From NCBI GenBank assembly GCA_028023455.1, contig JAQFVV010006450.1:285501-349500 (forward strand): a DNA stretch of 64,000 nt, read 5' to 3'. Source of the DNA: Epiperipatus broadwayi. Its lineage: Eukaryota; Onychophora; Udeonychophora; Euonychophora; Peripatidae. A program made the translations under genes and the position numbers. This document shows, piece after piece, positions 48,819-62,012 of the stretch (positions are counted from its first letter, which is position 1; every line of letters starts with the position of its first letter). Below the pieces are notes generated by a model. That model ran no database searches. It was not told the origin of the DNA and saw only the letters and a program-made list of their open reading frames with translations.

Positions 48819-50099
48819 AGCTATTTTATCATTGGTAAAAAAAAATTGACTGGATTTTACAAAACACTAAAAAAATGTCTAACAATTTAGAATATTTTAA
48901 CTTATTGAAGTATTTACTATTATGAATTCTTATACAACACAAAAAAAAACTTATTACATTTATGAAACAAAAAAAAACAAATATTCTATTAATAAAAACA
49001 AATAGTGTGTACACATAATAAAAATAATAATATCTCTAGCCATAGCTTTAGTGTTGATGAAGTCTTTTTCAGTTGCAATTTCCAGTTTTTTATTTAATTG
49101 AGCTTCACCTTGAAGGCTTTTTACACCACTTAAGGTGCTCTTTTCCTGGTCTGTAGCAATTCCAGCTAATTGAAAAATAGCAAAATTTATCCATTTGGTT
49201 CTCCTCTTGAATTTCCATGTGAGTCAGAGGTAGACAGAGAATCATTGCTCTTGGCTGAAGGAAGAATATGGGGGTACCTTCTCCTCTACATGTTTTATTC
49301 CAATGAAGGTAAGTTACTTGGAAGGTGATGCATAGCTTTTAATTGAATCTAGCACATGGTTTTCTTGTACAAACCACTTTTAGTGCCAAGCTAATAGTAT
49401 GCTAAAATCTTGCATAAAAAACTGTTATTTGGGCTGCTCTTTCTTCAACAGCTAAATTAGGAATAATTTCTTCTATATTTTACAACTACAGGATTAAAAT
49501 TTGTCTGCTCTATTCAACAGTTAAGTTAGCAATAACTTCTCCAGACACTTGGGTAAAGTCACTAGTGTCCAACATATATTTTTTTTAGAAAAATCTTGCC
49601 CACAAGCCAATTGCCATCTGTCTCTTACATGATAATCTTCATGACAACCAATTAGATAAAATTTTATTACTACAACTATTCAGGCAATTTCCTTCTTAAT
49701 CACAGACATTGAAAACAAGTCAAGAGCTTAAAATTAACAACATAAAATTCTTGACATCATTCTTTCTAATTAAAAACCAAATCTTGCAAAAAAAAAAAAA
49801 AACAACAACAAGATAATCAGTAAATTGCATTGATTTGATTTTCTTTTTCAAAGAGATATTAAAAACAACTCTGATTAATTAAAAATAAAATTTTCAAAGT
49901 TTATTTTGTTCTTCCCTCTTTTATTTTTTTATTTTTTTAAAATACTCTTAAATATATATGTAATGTTAGAGAATTTTCATACTATCATATAGGAATTTTA
50001 CAAATATTGAGTTAAATAATGACCCTTTAAAAAATAGGTCTAAGAAAATTTAAATATTATTTTTCCCCATTAATAAAATAATTTTTAATTCTTAAACCA
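47573..50099 (-). repeat. LTR-2, 3' LTR (left copy)
   Basis: Starts TGTAACACTATG and ends AATTCTTAAACCA on the plus strand. Shared landmarks with the right copy include GGGTTTAAACCATCAGGGAT, CAGAGGGCAAATTGAGAGAG and TTCAGTTGCAATTTCCAG. It contains private (TA)n expansions near 47707 and 48747. Confidence 0.7.
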
Positions 50100-51352
50100 G
50101 AGGAACATGCTACCAACTATCTATTTATTTATTTTTTTCTACTGCAGCCATCCAACTGGCTATATTACCCTGGTCTTATATGAGAAATGAAATTGAGTTA
50201 AACTTCTTTCTTGATATTTTAGTTTGATTTAGCCAATTTCATTTCATTACAACAAAAATTTACATTAATCATGCTTTGCTATGCATTAACATTTACACAG
50301 ACTTACAAGCTGGGATATAATTTATTAATCCTTATTGGGTTATTTGGTCATAAACAATTGCCTCACATCTTGGGTCTATTGTTAGTCATGCTTTGCTGTA
50401 ACTTAACATTTACATGAACTTACAAGCTGGGATATAATATTTTTAATTAAGTCATGTTAGGCTATATGGTTACTGGTAACAGTCTCATTTATTTGATCAA
50501 TTGTTATTTTTGGAGATGGGGTAACTATTGGTCTAATATATGCATGCCTGCCTCTGGTATAATAATAGATAGAAATCCAAATCACAGAACACAAGTTTAT
50601 AATGCAGCATGAAATCATAAAAGCTATCTCAGTTTAAGCACAAACATAACTTATTACTCAGATGGCATGTTGAGAGAAAAAATGACCAAAGGAATGTTTG
50701 GCCATGTGGAATTTACTTTATAAGTCTTATAGGCTACACATCCATGACACAGTTCTCTGCCTGGTAGACAATACAGTATTCTACTGATAGATATCCCAGC
50801 TACTCTGAGGAGCTTATTCAAAGAAAGTTTAAACCTTATGTAGGTGCAGTACAGAGATAAAACATTGGAGCATTATATAAACATACTGCATTCTTATGTC
50901 TATAAGAATATCACTGTCCACCATCAGCACTCAAAGCAATGCTACAAAACTTCCTAATATTTATTCCCAAATTTCTTTCATTTTGCTTTGTTTCCTTGGT
51001 CAGAAATATAATTGCACTCTAATTTGGGAGACTGAGGATCATGATCAGTTTTTTGATAATAATTCTGTGGTTATGTTGCAATCTACTTCTTGTTTATCCA
51101 ATTATTTGTGTTCTGCACTGAAATGAAGAATCATATTCATGCTGAGTATTTCCTTCATGAATATTTTATACACTTCCAGATCTTTTAATTATTCAGGCTC
51201 TGGTAGAACTATAAATATTACCATTGATCTTCTCCACTTCCTCTTCCATGGTGGCATTTCATTTCTTCCATTCTGATACCATGGTGCCATCTTGATTTTT
51301 CTCTTCCCATATTAGTTATGATTCATATGTGGATTATTTTCTTATCTGTATA

Positions 51353-51600
51353 TTAATTTGATGGAGGCTTAAATCCCCCCTTTTCAATATATGCATGTTT
51401 GCTGCTGTCAAATGCATTTAACAATTCAGCCACCTGATTAATTGTATGCATGTCAGTGCCAATTAACATTCTTTCAATATGATTTGGAAAGCTATATCTT
51501 AATATTATTATCTGTAATTCTGAGAGAGGATCTCCAGTGAGTACTCTCAATTTTGCTATTTGCTTTCTAAAAATAGACTATAGGGTAACAATTCTCTTGG
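51353..51600 (-). pseudogene. gag: LTR-2 gag relic
   Basis: A minus frame with LSELQIIILRYSFPNHIERM, LIGTDMHTINQVAELLNAFD and GGFKPPSN. It aligns with the LTR-1 gag region around LTEKQIIKITRKNFP and ERMAELLSAFE, so the two elements are related. Only this part of gag is readable; the rest is decayed. On the minus strand it lies just downstream of the primer-binding site, as expected. Confidence 0.6.
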
Positions 51601-51752
51601 GATATTTTATATTTCAGCCCTTTGTGGTAAGCCTCACTCCAGTAGCAATAAGTTTAAATTAATTCTGCATCAAAATACAAAATTTTGTTTTTCAGGTGTA
51701 TTTCTGCAATTCAAGTTATGTGTTCACTAACCATAATACTGGGCTATCATTG

Positions 51753-51770
51753 GCCCCACCTTGTGCATCA
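51753..51770 (-). promoter_or_regulatory. Decayed primer-binding site, lysine tRNA type
   Basis: Minus strand TGATGCACAAGGTGGGGC, two bases inside the 5' LTR. It matches the known lysine-tRNA (tRNA-Lys1,2) site TGGCGCCCAACGTGGGGC at 14 of 18 positions. One mismatch (C to T before a G) fits CpG decay. Confidence 0.55.
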
Positions 51771-51772
51771 TT

Positions 51773-54225
51773 TGTAACACTATGGGGAAAATAAGGGGTT
51801 CATAGCTGAAGTAATGGCCACAAGTATATGAACACTCATAGCTTAACTTGTAGGCACTACTAACTCTACAGAAAATCAGAGTTTAAACCATCAGGGATCT
51901 GAAGAATTGTTTGTTTATCCTCAAGAAAAAAATATATTAAATTTAATATCAAAAGGTATGAGCATGATAAATCACTCTGAGAGATATGCACTATAAGTTC
52001 AGCAGCACTACCCAAAAGTATAAGTAATACTCAAAAGAAATACCCATTAATCACCATGAAGGATTAGCAATCAAAAATAAATCATCAATCTTGTGACTGG
52101 ATTTGAAATGGGTCTACTATAGACTAGGATAACTATTGGATCTTTAGCAGCTTGGAGCATATATTTAAACATAATTTGGATGCATAAACTAAGTGCTCAT
52201 CTATCAGAATACATAATAATCAAAACAAATAATGCTGGAATATTAAAACATTCTGATCATCATCAGTGCTTTTACCACTTACTACCATTATTGTACTGGC
52301 TAACTGTAAATTTAAATTCCAATGGAGACTAAACTAAAATAAAATATAGTGCATGGACTTTAAAGAATACTCTCTTTGTGCCAACCAGAATAATGATGAT
52401 GATCATCATTATTAACTGGATGCTCATACACTAATATATGCTTCTTATTCTACATAGCTGTTATGCACAAATCTAGCTCAGGAAGCAAGAACTCTAATTT
52501 ATTACTGTGAGCAAGAGGGAAATAAATAAATAAATTGAACTTATTATAAATAACATTAAGCAAATCATGGGCTTCAACTACTTATAAATAATTAGCTTTA
52601 TTAGGATCATAAAAACAACTAAATCCTATAATATAAGCTGTCATGATATAAGGTAATACACACAACACTTCATGAGACAGGAATCAGATAGAATAAAGTA
52701 ATTAAGAGTAGAAATAATATTTTTAAAACAATTATTTAATATCTGATTAATAATAACAAAAACAAAAATGACATGATAGTATGACATTTCAAACACCATT
52801 TCATCAAAAAAAAAATATTTTTACAAAAATTACATTTACCAACCAATTAAATTTTCTTCATGGATTAACTTTAAATTCATTAGATTCTTGTTTTAAATTT
52901 TTAAGAGTTTGTTAAACATTTTCAAAAAATCAAAGATAACAATCTTCGATTCTACCCAGAGGGCAAATTGAGAGAGAAAAAAACTTAGATTTATAGCAGC
53001 TTATACATTTATTTTATTTTTTTAAAAAAAAGCTATTTTACCATTCATAACAGAAAATTCATTGGGTTTTACAAAAAAAAAAGTCTAACAATTTGGAATA
53101 ATTTACCTTAGTGAAGTATTTACTATAATCAATTCTTATACAACACAAAAAAAAACTTATTATATTTATGGAACAAAAAAAAACAAAATTTTTATTAATA
53201 AAAATATAGTGTGCTCACATAATAAAAAATAATACTTCTACCCATGGCTTTAGTGTTGATGGGGTTCTTTTCAGTTGCAATTTCCAGTTTTTTTATTCAA
53301 TTGAGCTACTCCTTGAAGGCTTCTTAGACATGGCTTAAGGGGTCCTTTTCCTGGTCTGTAGAAATTTCAAGTAATATCCTCTTGAATCACCAGATGAGAC
53401 AGAGGTAGATAGAGACTCATTGTTCTTGGTTGAAGAAAGGTTGCAGACTACATTGGGGTAACTTCTCTACATTTTTATTCCAGTGAAGGTTGGTTACATG
53501 AAGAAGGATAATGCCTAGCTTTCAGCTGAATCTAGCACTTGGTTTTCATTGTACAAACCATTTTAGTGTTAAACTCATAGTATGCTAAAAGCTTAATAAA
53601 AAACTGTTATTTTATTCAGTAGCTTGGTACCAGCTGGAGTAAGCTTGAGCTGCTCTCTCTTCAACAGCTAAGTTAGGAAAAATTTCTATATTTTTATATA
53701 TATATATTTTCTAGAACAATCTTGTCCACAAGCTAATTACAATTTGTCTCTTCCGTGGTAATCTTTATGACAACCAATTAGATAAAATTTTATAAATACA
53801 ATTGTTCAGACAATTTTCTTCTTAATCATAGATATTGAAAATAAGTCAAGAACTTAAAATTAACAATATAAAATTCTTGACATTCCTTTGTAATTAAAAA
53901 TTCAAATCTTCTTGCAAAAAAAAAAAAAAACCAAGAAGATAATCAGTTAATGACATTGATTTGATTTTTCTTTTTTATTGAAGAGAAATAAAAAACAACT
54001 CTGATTAATTAAAAATAAAATTTACAAAGTTATTAAAAACTTATTTTTTCTTCTCTCTTTTATTTTTTAAAAAATACTAATATATATTTAATGTTTGAGA
54101 ATTTTCGTACTGTCATATGGGGATTTTACATGTATTGAGTTAAATAATGACCCTTTAAAAATAGGTCTTAAAAAATTTAAATATTATTGTCTCCCATTAA
54201 TAAAATATTTTTTTATTCTTAAACA
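51773..54225 (-). repeat. LTR-2, 5' LTR (right copy)
   Basis: Starts TGTAACACTATG and ends ATTCTTAAACA on the plus strand. It aligns with 47573-50099 along its length with substitutions and indels. It lacks the long (TA)n runs of the left copy. Confidence 0.7.
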
Positions 54226-54982
54226 GCATTTTACAAATAATGGGTGTGGGATATTATAAATGATAAACCTACATAATGCTTTACATATATCTCGGTAAAT
54301 ATTCATTAAATTATTATTTTAAAATTAATCTTTATTACATAAATATATACAGACAAATTTGCAAAAATCTATATATACATTTTATTGTAAAAATACACTA
54401 TCATTATAATCAATATATTATAATTTTTTACATTTATACAGATAATTAGCAATCCAGATTAAATTAAATATGACTGAAGGGAAGTTCTTTAGATTACTAT
54501 GAAATTTTAAATGTTTATTGATATTCTTCATTTAATTATGTGTTTTATGTATAATTTTTAATAGGTTTCTGGCACTAATGCCTTTATATAATCATTGTTG
54601 ATATTTTAATTAGTCTTTGTTCTAATCACAATAAACATTATAACATTCAAATTTTATTTTGAACTTTTACTTACTGTTTTTATACAACTTTCAAAATTAG
54701 TTACAACATACACAACAAGACTATTTTTTTTACTAACAGGAGACAAACTTACATACACAATAAGTGGGGTTATTTCCTTCATGGAAAAAAATGTCAGATA
54801 TACTATCCTAGTCTTTGAATCTATTTTAAATATGAAAATTAAATTCACTCATAGTTTGAATTTTTATTTATAAATAAATATATTAACACTCTAGGTAGTA
54901 CATAAATGAGATTTTTACAACTCTAATAGCTAAAAGTGTAACCCAGAATCTACTTTTAGAAAGATATGTTTAGTAATGTTTT

Positions 54983-55284
54983 CCTGAAGGTTTGTGATGA
55001 TGATGAAGGTTTGTATTTACATATTGGACTATTTTCATTATCTAATATACGTATTAAATGTCTTTAGAAAAATTTAACTTTATTTAAATTTTCAAAGTAC
55101 ATTCAATTGCTACTAATAGCAAGCAGGTTAATATATGCACAACATTTTGAGAGGTATTATTCTTTCTTTTTCAGATGTTGATGGAATGACCAGTGACTGT
55201 GCTAGCGTGGGAATTGAATCTGAATTCTTAGATTTTTGAATACTGAATTTTAAGTATCACTCTAACCAACTGAGCCATCCTGCC
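54983..55284 (-). mobile_element. tRNA-derived SINE
   Basis: The minus strand starts GGCAGGATGGCTCAGTTGGT (A-box TGGCTCAGTTGG) and has a B-box-like GATTCAATTCC near 55215, giving a polymerase III promoter head. The body contains AATTTAAATAAAGTTAAAT and the tail ends CATCATCACAAACCTTCAGG at 54983. Body and tail match the arms of the palindromic insertion at 22076-22366. The tRNA-like head cannot be closed into a full cloverleaf. Confidence 0.7.
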
Positions 55285-55329
55285 AAACTATGAATTGCAA
55301 TAAATTTTCTTTGAGGAAAAATACATTAA

Positions 55330-55400
55330 ATAAACAGAAAGATTTTATAATGTAATGGTAATTCATTAATATCCAATTTATATAACCTGAGTTTGAATCT
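55330..55400 (+). repeat. tRNA-like remnant
   Basis: A perfect T-arm-like hairpin CTGAG-TTTGAAT-CTCAG preceded by GTAATGGTAATTCATTA, similar to a D arm. No acceptor stem. Probably a decayed SINE head next to the one at 54983-55284. Confidence 0.35.
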
Positions 55401-55440
55401 CAGACAATAAAGGCAAAATTTTTTCCAATGGGTTTATGAT

Positions 55441-57659
55441 TTTTTCAGATAGCTAGATCATAGCCCTCACAGCTAATAATTGACAATAAACAGACACCTA
55501 ACTTAATTCATCTAAGGAGTCATTGTACATAATTGCAGATTTTTGATTAATCTTTGCCCAGAAATGTTTCCAAAAACCAGATAATTACTTTGAATTTATC
55601 TAGACTTTTCATACACTAAATATCCACTGCTTTAGCTGAAAATTTAAGCTCAGTTATCAGTAAATTATCAAAATATAAACATTTTTTTACTATTTGTAGC
55701 AAACTATTAATTTTTATTTAAAAATATAAATTTCAGGGGGAAATGCTAAATAGCCAATGGTTGTATTTAAAAATTTCAATGTGAGTAGTAAGAGCTAACA
55801 ACTCTTCTTATTTTGTATCAATCAGAAACTGATAAAAAGCTGATATTCAAATCTAGTATAATATAATCAATTTTGCAGTGACTTCAAAATATTATTATAT
55901 TTAGAACCAATTAAAAATCTTTATTAGATATGATTTATAACTATTACATATGTATATATTTTTATTTGGCTTAATAATTACCAATTGTTAATGCAACTCA
56001 CTCTGATTTTTAATAGGGGTTAATATTTCTTTCCTCACTATCTTATGAAGAATAATTTCCCCCATTTCTTTTTGTCTGAAAGATATTTTTCTTAGCTTGC
56101 AAGATTAATTTTGTTCCAGCAACTTTAATCTCAACTATTATTGAAGAATTAAATAAATTTTTATTTAATTTATTTGTAGATACATGTAGTCAGAGATGAA
56201 ATGCAAATATTTTAACCCTAAGTTTACTGAAATAAGGACACTTCTAAATATAAATATATATATACCGAAACGCAAATTTTTATTTCATATACATCTTATT
56301 TAAATAAAAATAATATTTGTTATTGTTCTTTTCACAGAGATATTAAAAAATAAATAAGCATAAAACATACCTTTTACATATATAGAATGATAAAAAGCAT
56401 ACACAAAAAATATTAAATTATTAGCAGTAAAATTATCAATTTTAAAAAATCCACCATAAAGCATAATTATAGAATACAATCAACAGTGAATAAGCTGAAA
56501 CTGTGTGATGGAGTCATGTAATAATTTTATTTATTAAATTGTTTATAAAATTTCATTAAAAAAGAAAGTACACTAAATATGGATTATATGTAATATGTAG
56601 ACACATCTTTTGTGAGACCGGTTTCTGCAAAATATCTGTGTAAAATGCACATGATGTCAACATTTTCTGATCAATATTGCCAAACTATAGACAATAAATT
56701 TAATTGGTTTTTGTTTTTTGAAGCATCTTTGCATTGTATCTGCCACTGAAAACAAAGATAAGCATTGAAAGGCAATTAAATGTTAACAAGGATTAGGAAT
56801 GTGCTTTATACCTGACCTGAAATTTATTAGTTCTGTCCCATGTTATTATAGCATTAAATTTTATAAACTTATCTATTGATAAAAATTAGTCAGATCACAC
56901 ATTTTCTTTATTTTTGTCAATAGAAAATATGAAATTGTTACTGAAATAATAATATATGGGAATAAAAATGTAGTATTTGATGGAAAATATAAAAGTTTAA
57001 TCAAATGAATAAGTAAATATTATAAGTACTGCTTTAACAGCCATTAATGAAACTATCCAAAAAAAATTAAGAACCAGTTCTGCTGAAATGACTAAATTCT
57101 ACCATTGTATATATTTCTGTAGCAGATATTAAAAGTTGTCTTTCAAATATAAAAGGATACCATCAATCAACATGAATAAAAAAAAATTTGTTGTCAAGTG
57201 TAACATTATTAATAGATGTAATATTATTAGCATTTTAATATTTCTTTATTGTGCCAGTTTATGTGCTATGAAAAAATTAATTTGCACTATATTAGTTGCA
57301 CTTTTCTATATAAAAAAGTCTATCAGCATATAACCCTGAAAGTCTAAGGACTTTATTCCAATAAAAAAGAAAGAGTTTAAAAATTTTAGCTACAATTTTA
57401 AAAAAAATACATTTACTGAAAAGCTCTAAATGATCAATACTAAAGAAAAAAACTCTGAGCATGCAGTTTTGACATGATTTATGCAAAGAAAATTAGCAGA
57501 TTGCTTACAAGCTAATGAACTGGTTATATTTCATTAAAGCTTTAGAATACCTGACTCTTTACTAATCACAAGTTATTATTAAATGAAATGTCCAGTAGAA
57601 AAATATTTCTCAAAAATTCTTTAAAATATTCTCATTGACCAAAATTTACTTTATCAATT
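55441..57659. other. AT-rich stretch, little recognised
   Basis: Only an isolated hammerhead-like motif at about 56600-56640 stands out (see findings). Frames at 57136 and 57292 are AT-driven. Confidence 0.4.
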
Positions 57660-59600
57660 TAACTGCAATAATAAATACCCTATGTACATCCTGCCAGGCA
57701 CATCTTCAGCTCCAAAAAAGGGTGAAGCTTTAGTAGAAGCCCCAAGACCTAATAACATTAAACTATTACAAACTTTTCTGGAACTTGTAAATTATTTTGA
57801 AAATTTTTTGGAAGGGAAAGCTCATGTTGAAAGACCCTTATATGATCTTCTTAAAAAGAACCAGAAATAAAAATGGAATGCTGATCAAGAGAAAGTATTT
57901 TTGCATACAAAGTCACTATTAACTTCAAATAAATTACTAGTGCAATATAATAGAAACTTGGAAGTTACCCTTATTACTGTGACATCTGAATTTAGCATTG
58001 GAACAGTGCTATGTCATTCTGCACAGTCAGGTAAATGACCCATTGCTGATGCTTCACAAACCTTGTCCAGAGTGGAGAAAAATCAGTCACCTGGACAAGG
58101 AAGCTCTTGCAATACTATTTGGAATCAGAAAATTTCATCAATACTTGTACAGATATAGATTTACTATAATAACTGATTACAAACCTTTAGTTGGTATATT
58201 AGGTAACAAACAAATTCATGAACACCTTGGCCCCTACATGATAAGATGGTTCAACATTTTGGCAGGATATGACTATATTCTAGAATATAAGGAAGGAAAG
58301 CAAATTGGGCATGGTAACAAATATCTTGTATGCCTGATCAGTCAGAGACTGATAAAAGGGAAATAGAAATTAACTACATTGATGTGCTAAAAAGTCAAAC
58401 CCTTAATAAAAGAATAGTAGCTGTGGGACAGAGGAAGATGATGGCTACCAATGGATTATAAATCAAATTATTACAGGTTGACTTAATCAATATCCAATTG
58501 TTCTCCATGAAGAACTATGGAATGCTCATGAGTTGCCCATCTGCAAGAGCTGAATTCTGAGGGGTGATCATGTGCTAATCCCTGTTAAGGAAAAAATCAA
58601 ATTCTTAAGTTATTGCATGAAGGTTATCCAGGAATTGTTAGGATAAAAAGTGGCCAAACATTGACATTGCTATTGAAAAATATATTTTAAAATGTGGTAT
58701 CTGTCAATCATGCACTAAAATGCCTCCATCAAGGTTTGAAGCATGGCCAAAAGCTAAGAGGCTGTGGAAGTACATTCACATTGACTGTGGCCAATCAAGG
58801 GGCATTTATTCTTAGTAGGCATGGATATGGGTATATTCAGGGTGGTCTAAATATAAATTAGTTAAAAAACTAGTTTGGACAAAACACTTAATTATACAAA
58901 ATATCATGGTCTCCCTGAAACTTTAGTTTCAGTTAATGGAACTGGTTCCACATCACAGAAATGCAAGGAGAATATGCAAAAATGGGGGATAAAACTTACA
59001 ATCCTCAGTCTAATGGATTGGCTGAAAAAGTCATGCAAAATCTTAACTATTAATAAAATGGGGAAAACAAGAATACAGGAAATAATCCTTATCACACTGC
59101 TTTATCATCATTTGACTCCAGTTGCTAAATCTGGTAAGTCACCTGCTGAAATATATCTATGCTGAAATCTGTGGACTAAATTATCAAACAACAGAGTATC
59201 ATAATGAACCAATTGAGAACACTTATAAGTTTATCCTGAGGAAAGAGTGTGAGTTAAAAATAACCTAACTAAATTATGGTCACAAGCTGTAGTTTGCAAG
59301 TAGTCACTGTTCATATAAATGATAAAAAAATATATAAAAACATGTCAATCAACTGCATAAAGATAGAAGCATGGATGTAATACTGAATTAGACAAGAATA
59401 CAAATGCCAATGAGATAGCACTAAATGATGACACTAAACTGGGAACAGTTTACTCACCATGATGAAGATCAACTATGTGTACTAGAAAGTAATATAACAA
59501 ACAAAACTGTGATAAATCTGCCTCAATGTGTAAAAATAGAAATATCTCCATGAGTTCATTTTAAGTCCAGAGAAAAAATAAAATTCTAAACTTGGAGGAA
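57660..59600 (+). pseudogene. pol: Ty3/gypsy pol relic (RT end, RNase H, integrase)
   Basis: Reading plus in shifting frames: the end of the reverse transcriptase (ALVEAPRPNNIKLLQTFLEL then VNYFENFL, 57730-57810). RNase H follows with HLDKEALAILFGIRKFHQYL and FTIITDYKPLVGIL (58090-58210); the E and second D are kept, but the first D region reads SEFSIGTVL. The integrase zinc domain has LHEGYPGIVRIK and KCGICQSCTK (58612-58720). In the core, NGTGSTS lacks the catalytic D, while NGLAEKVMQN keeps the E in another frame. Stops and frameshifts make it dead. The 5' half is missing. Confidence 0.85.
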
Positions 59601-59603
59601 GTG
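59594..59603 (+). promoter_or_regulatory. Candidate polypurine tract
   Basis: GGAGGAAGTG sits directly before a TGTTATG start, the expected place for second-strand priming in a gypsy element, and just after the pol relic. Confidence 0.5.
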
Positions 59604-60314
59604 TGTTATGTATGTGTGTGTATGTTTAAATACATACACATAAAATGGTTAACTGTAATAGAACAATGTATATTTGCATATGTAAAATAAATACACAGTA
59701 ATTTAAAAATTTAGCTTCTTAAAAATAGTGGCTTAAATAAATTAAAATGGTATTATGTGATCAGAGATTAAATTCTAGGTAGAAGAAAAGAGCAATTAAT
59801 TAAACTCTGAAGATAAGTAATGAAATTCTTTCAGTAGAAATATATACTGTTAACAATTAAATGATTGTGAATTCCTGGTCCATTCATTGATAACAACTCT
59901 AGAAATAATAGAATTTAATAAAAATAAAATTCTCCAGTCCAGGATATATCTTGAATAAATGAAATTATTACCTTATTGGCAGATTTGAAAGAAGAGTCAG
60001 TCAGAAAGTAATTGGACAATCAGTTGATGAAAGGCAAGTAGGAAAAAGAAATGAACACTTGTTGTTGAAAGCTTTTGGAGTGCAGATAGACATTTAACAT
60101 CAGTACTGGACATCACCATATGTACCTTAAACTTCCACTGTGGAGAAACTTGCCTGCGAAAGTGCCAAAGCAAGTTTAGGAACTTAACAGGTCAGAAAGA
60201 TCTTCATTATTTCTATTAGCCTTTGGGTCTATGTATATTTTGTTAGATTGTATATCGGTTAATTAATAATATAAACTTCTGATATTTTGACCACATTAGT
60301 TGTGGTTTTTACCA
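59604..60314 (+). repeat. Candidate solo 3' LTR of the gypsy element
   Basis: Begins TGTTATGTATG after the polypurine tract and could end at TTTTTACCA (60314), about 711 bp. An ATATAAACTTCTGATATTTT run near the end is where a polyadenylation region would sit. No matching 5' LTR lies in the window, so the right boundary is a guess. Confidence 0.4.
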
Positions 60315-61918
60315 GGGGCTAAATTTAGATTTCATGCAGTCTGGAGAGCAAGGGTTACATTTTCAGACATAGCATAGAATAAAATTGTTAACATCAAAAA
60401 TCACTAATATAAATCTATATAAAAAGAATTCTTAATTACATAAATGAAAATTAATTAAAGCAAAATAATAAAAAAGTGAATTAAACTAAACAACTGTAAG
60501 TGAAAAAAACAGTAGAAAAATGAGCCTTCACAGATAGAAAAATAGAAAGAGATTTTGAAAACCAGTTGTTAGAAATTCCTAATATCAATTATTGTTGTAA
60601 ATCGACTAATCTGTTTTTAATTAAAACTAAGAAATAGCTTAAAATAATTAATATGTAACAATAGCATAAGCAAAACTCTCAGTGGTTAATATATCTCACA
60701 TATAAATTGTATGTATTATAATAAATATTTTTGTCTTAAAAAAACGTGGCCAAGCACTTGAGTACTAAAACAGGGTTTCTAAAACTAATGTCAACTATCA
60801 AAGTCTATTTTCACTATTATTTTTTCGGTCATCATTATGATTGAGTGATCAATTTGACTGAATTACATAGTGAGTCATTTAAAACAACCATACGTTTATA
60901 ATATAGTATATAAAGTGAATAGGATCTGGTAGTTGTCATGCATAAACTTGATGGCTATATTCTGAACTTTTTTACATAATTAACTTTAACCTGTAACAGA
61001 ATATATATGTGCGTGTCTGGGTTTTTTAAATAACATTTTATAAATTAGTTCGAAAGAATATATAAGTATGATAGATTTGTCCATTTCAGTTTGAAAGACT
61101 TTTCAAAACTAGAATAAAATATTTTTTTTCAAAGCTTCCCGCACTTGTCAATTGAAAATTAAAAAAAAAATCGCACCTTTTTGCGTGAATAAATTCATTT
61201 TAAAAATCTAAACATTTAAAATAATTTGATTTAAATCTCAGCCTGTTATCAGTTTCTTTAAATTTAATAATATATTTTAACAAAATTCTTTCAAATATTT
61301 TTTGTTTTGCCAATCAATTTTCTGCTATTTAAATATTAATATTGTTTTTAAAATTGTTTTCCCAATTTTAATAATCCACTAAAAAAGTTACGCTTTGTTG
61401 ATTTGATTAAATTTTAAAAGCGAGAATCGTTCTCAATAAATAGTAAAAAAAAAAAAGTTTTTATGTTTGTTACAATTTTTTAAGTCAAGATGTTTAAAGT
61501 GAATGAAATTAGTATCCCTGATCAGATGACTCAATTAATAGAGCAGCTTGAATGTGAACAAACGATTTTTTGGATATTTTTCGAGGCAATAAATTAAAAA
61601 AGAATTGATTATATCAGCTATTAAGATTATATATTTATTGTAATTCTTGCAATACACATACAATTGACTAGGCATTATATTCTGAAAAATTATAATTTAA
61701 TGCTCTTATATTTTAAACATACTGTTATAGACTATTAAATTTGGAGGACTTGGTTAAACTATAAAGGACTGCTTGAATCAAAATGCTATCAGAAGCTATT
61801 CCCTCAATAACTACGACCATGTGTTTAAAATGTGAGAATATTAATTTTCTACAAGCTTATATTAGAAGTTATATATCTTATTTCACAATGCGCCCAGTAG
61901 ATGGGGTTCACTTATAAA
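60315..61918. other. AT-rich stretch, nothing recognised
   Basis: No motif seen. Confidence 0.4.
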
Positions 61919-62012
61919 GGGGGGGGGGGTAAATTGTAGTATTATCAAAAAGAAGAATGGATGAAATGTAAGAAATAAGCAAAAAGTAGTTGATTTAGAT
62001 ATAAGTGTAGAT

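Larger units (their letters stand above)
47573..54225 (-). mobile_element. Old gag-only LTR retrotransposon (LTR-2)
   Basis: Two ~2.5-kb direct repeats with TG...CA ends flank about 1.67 kb. On the minus strand the sequence next to the right repeat resembles a lysine-tRNA primer-binding site, and a gag fragment lies just inside; this sets RNA sense as minus. No reverse transcriptase or integrase motif is seen in the interior. The LTRs differ at many positions and by indels, so the insertion is much older than LTR-1. No clear TSD. A tandem duplication is the alternative, but TG/CA ends, primer site and gag together favour an LTR element. Confidence 0.68.
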
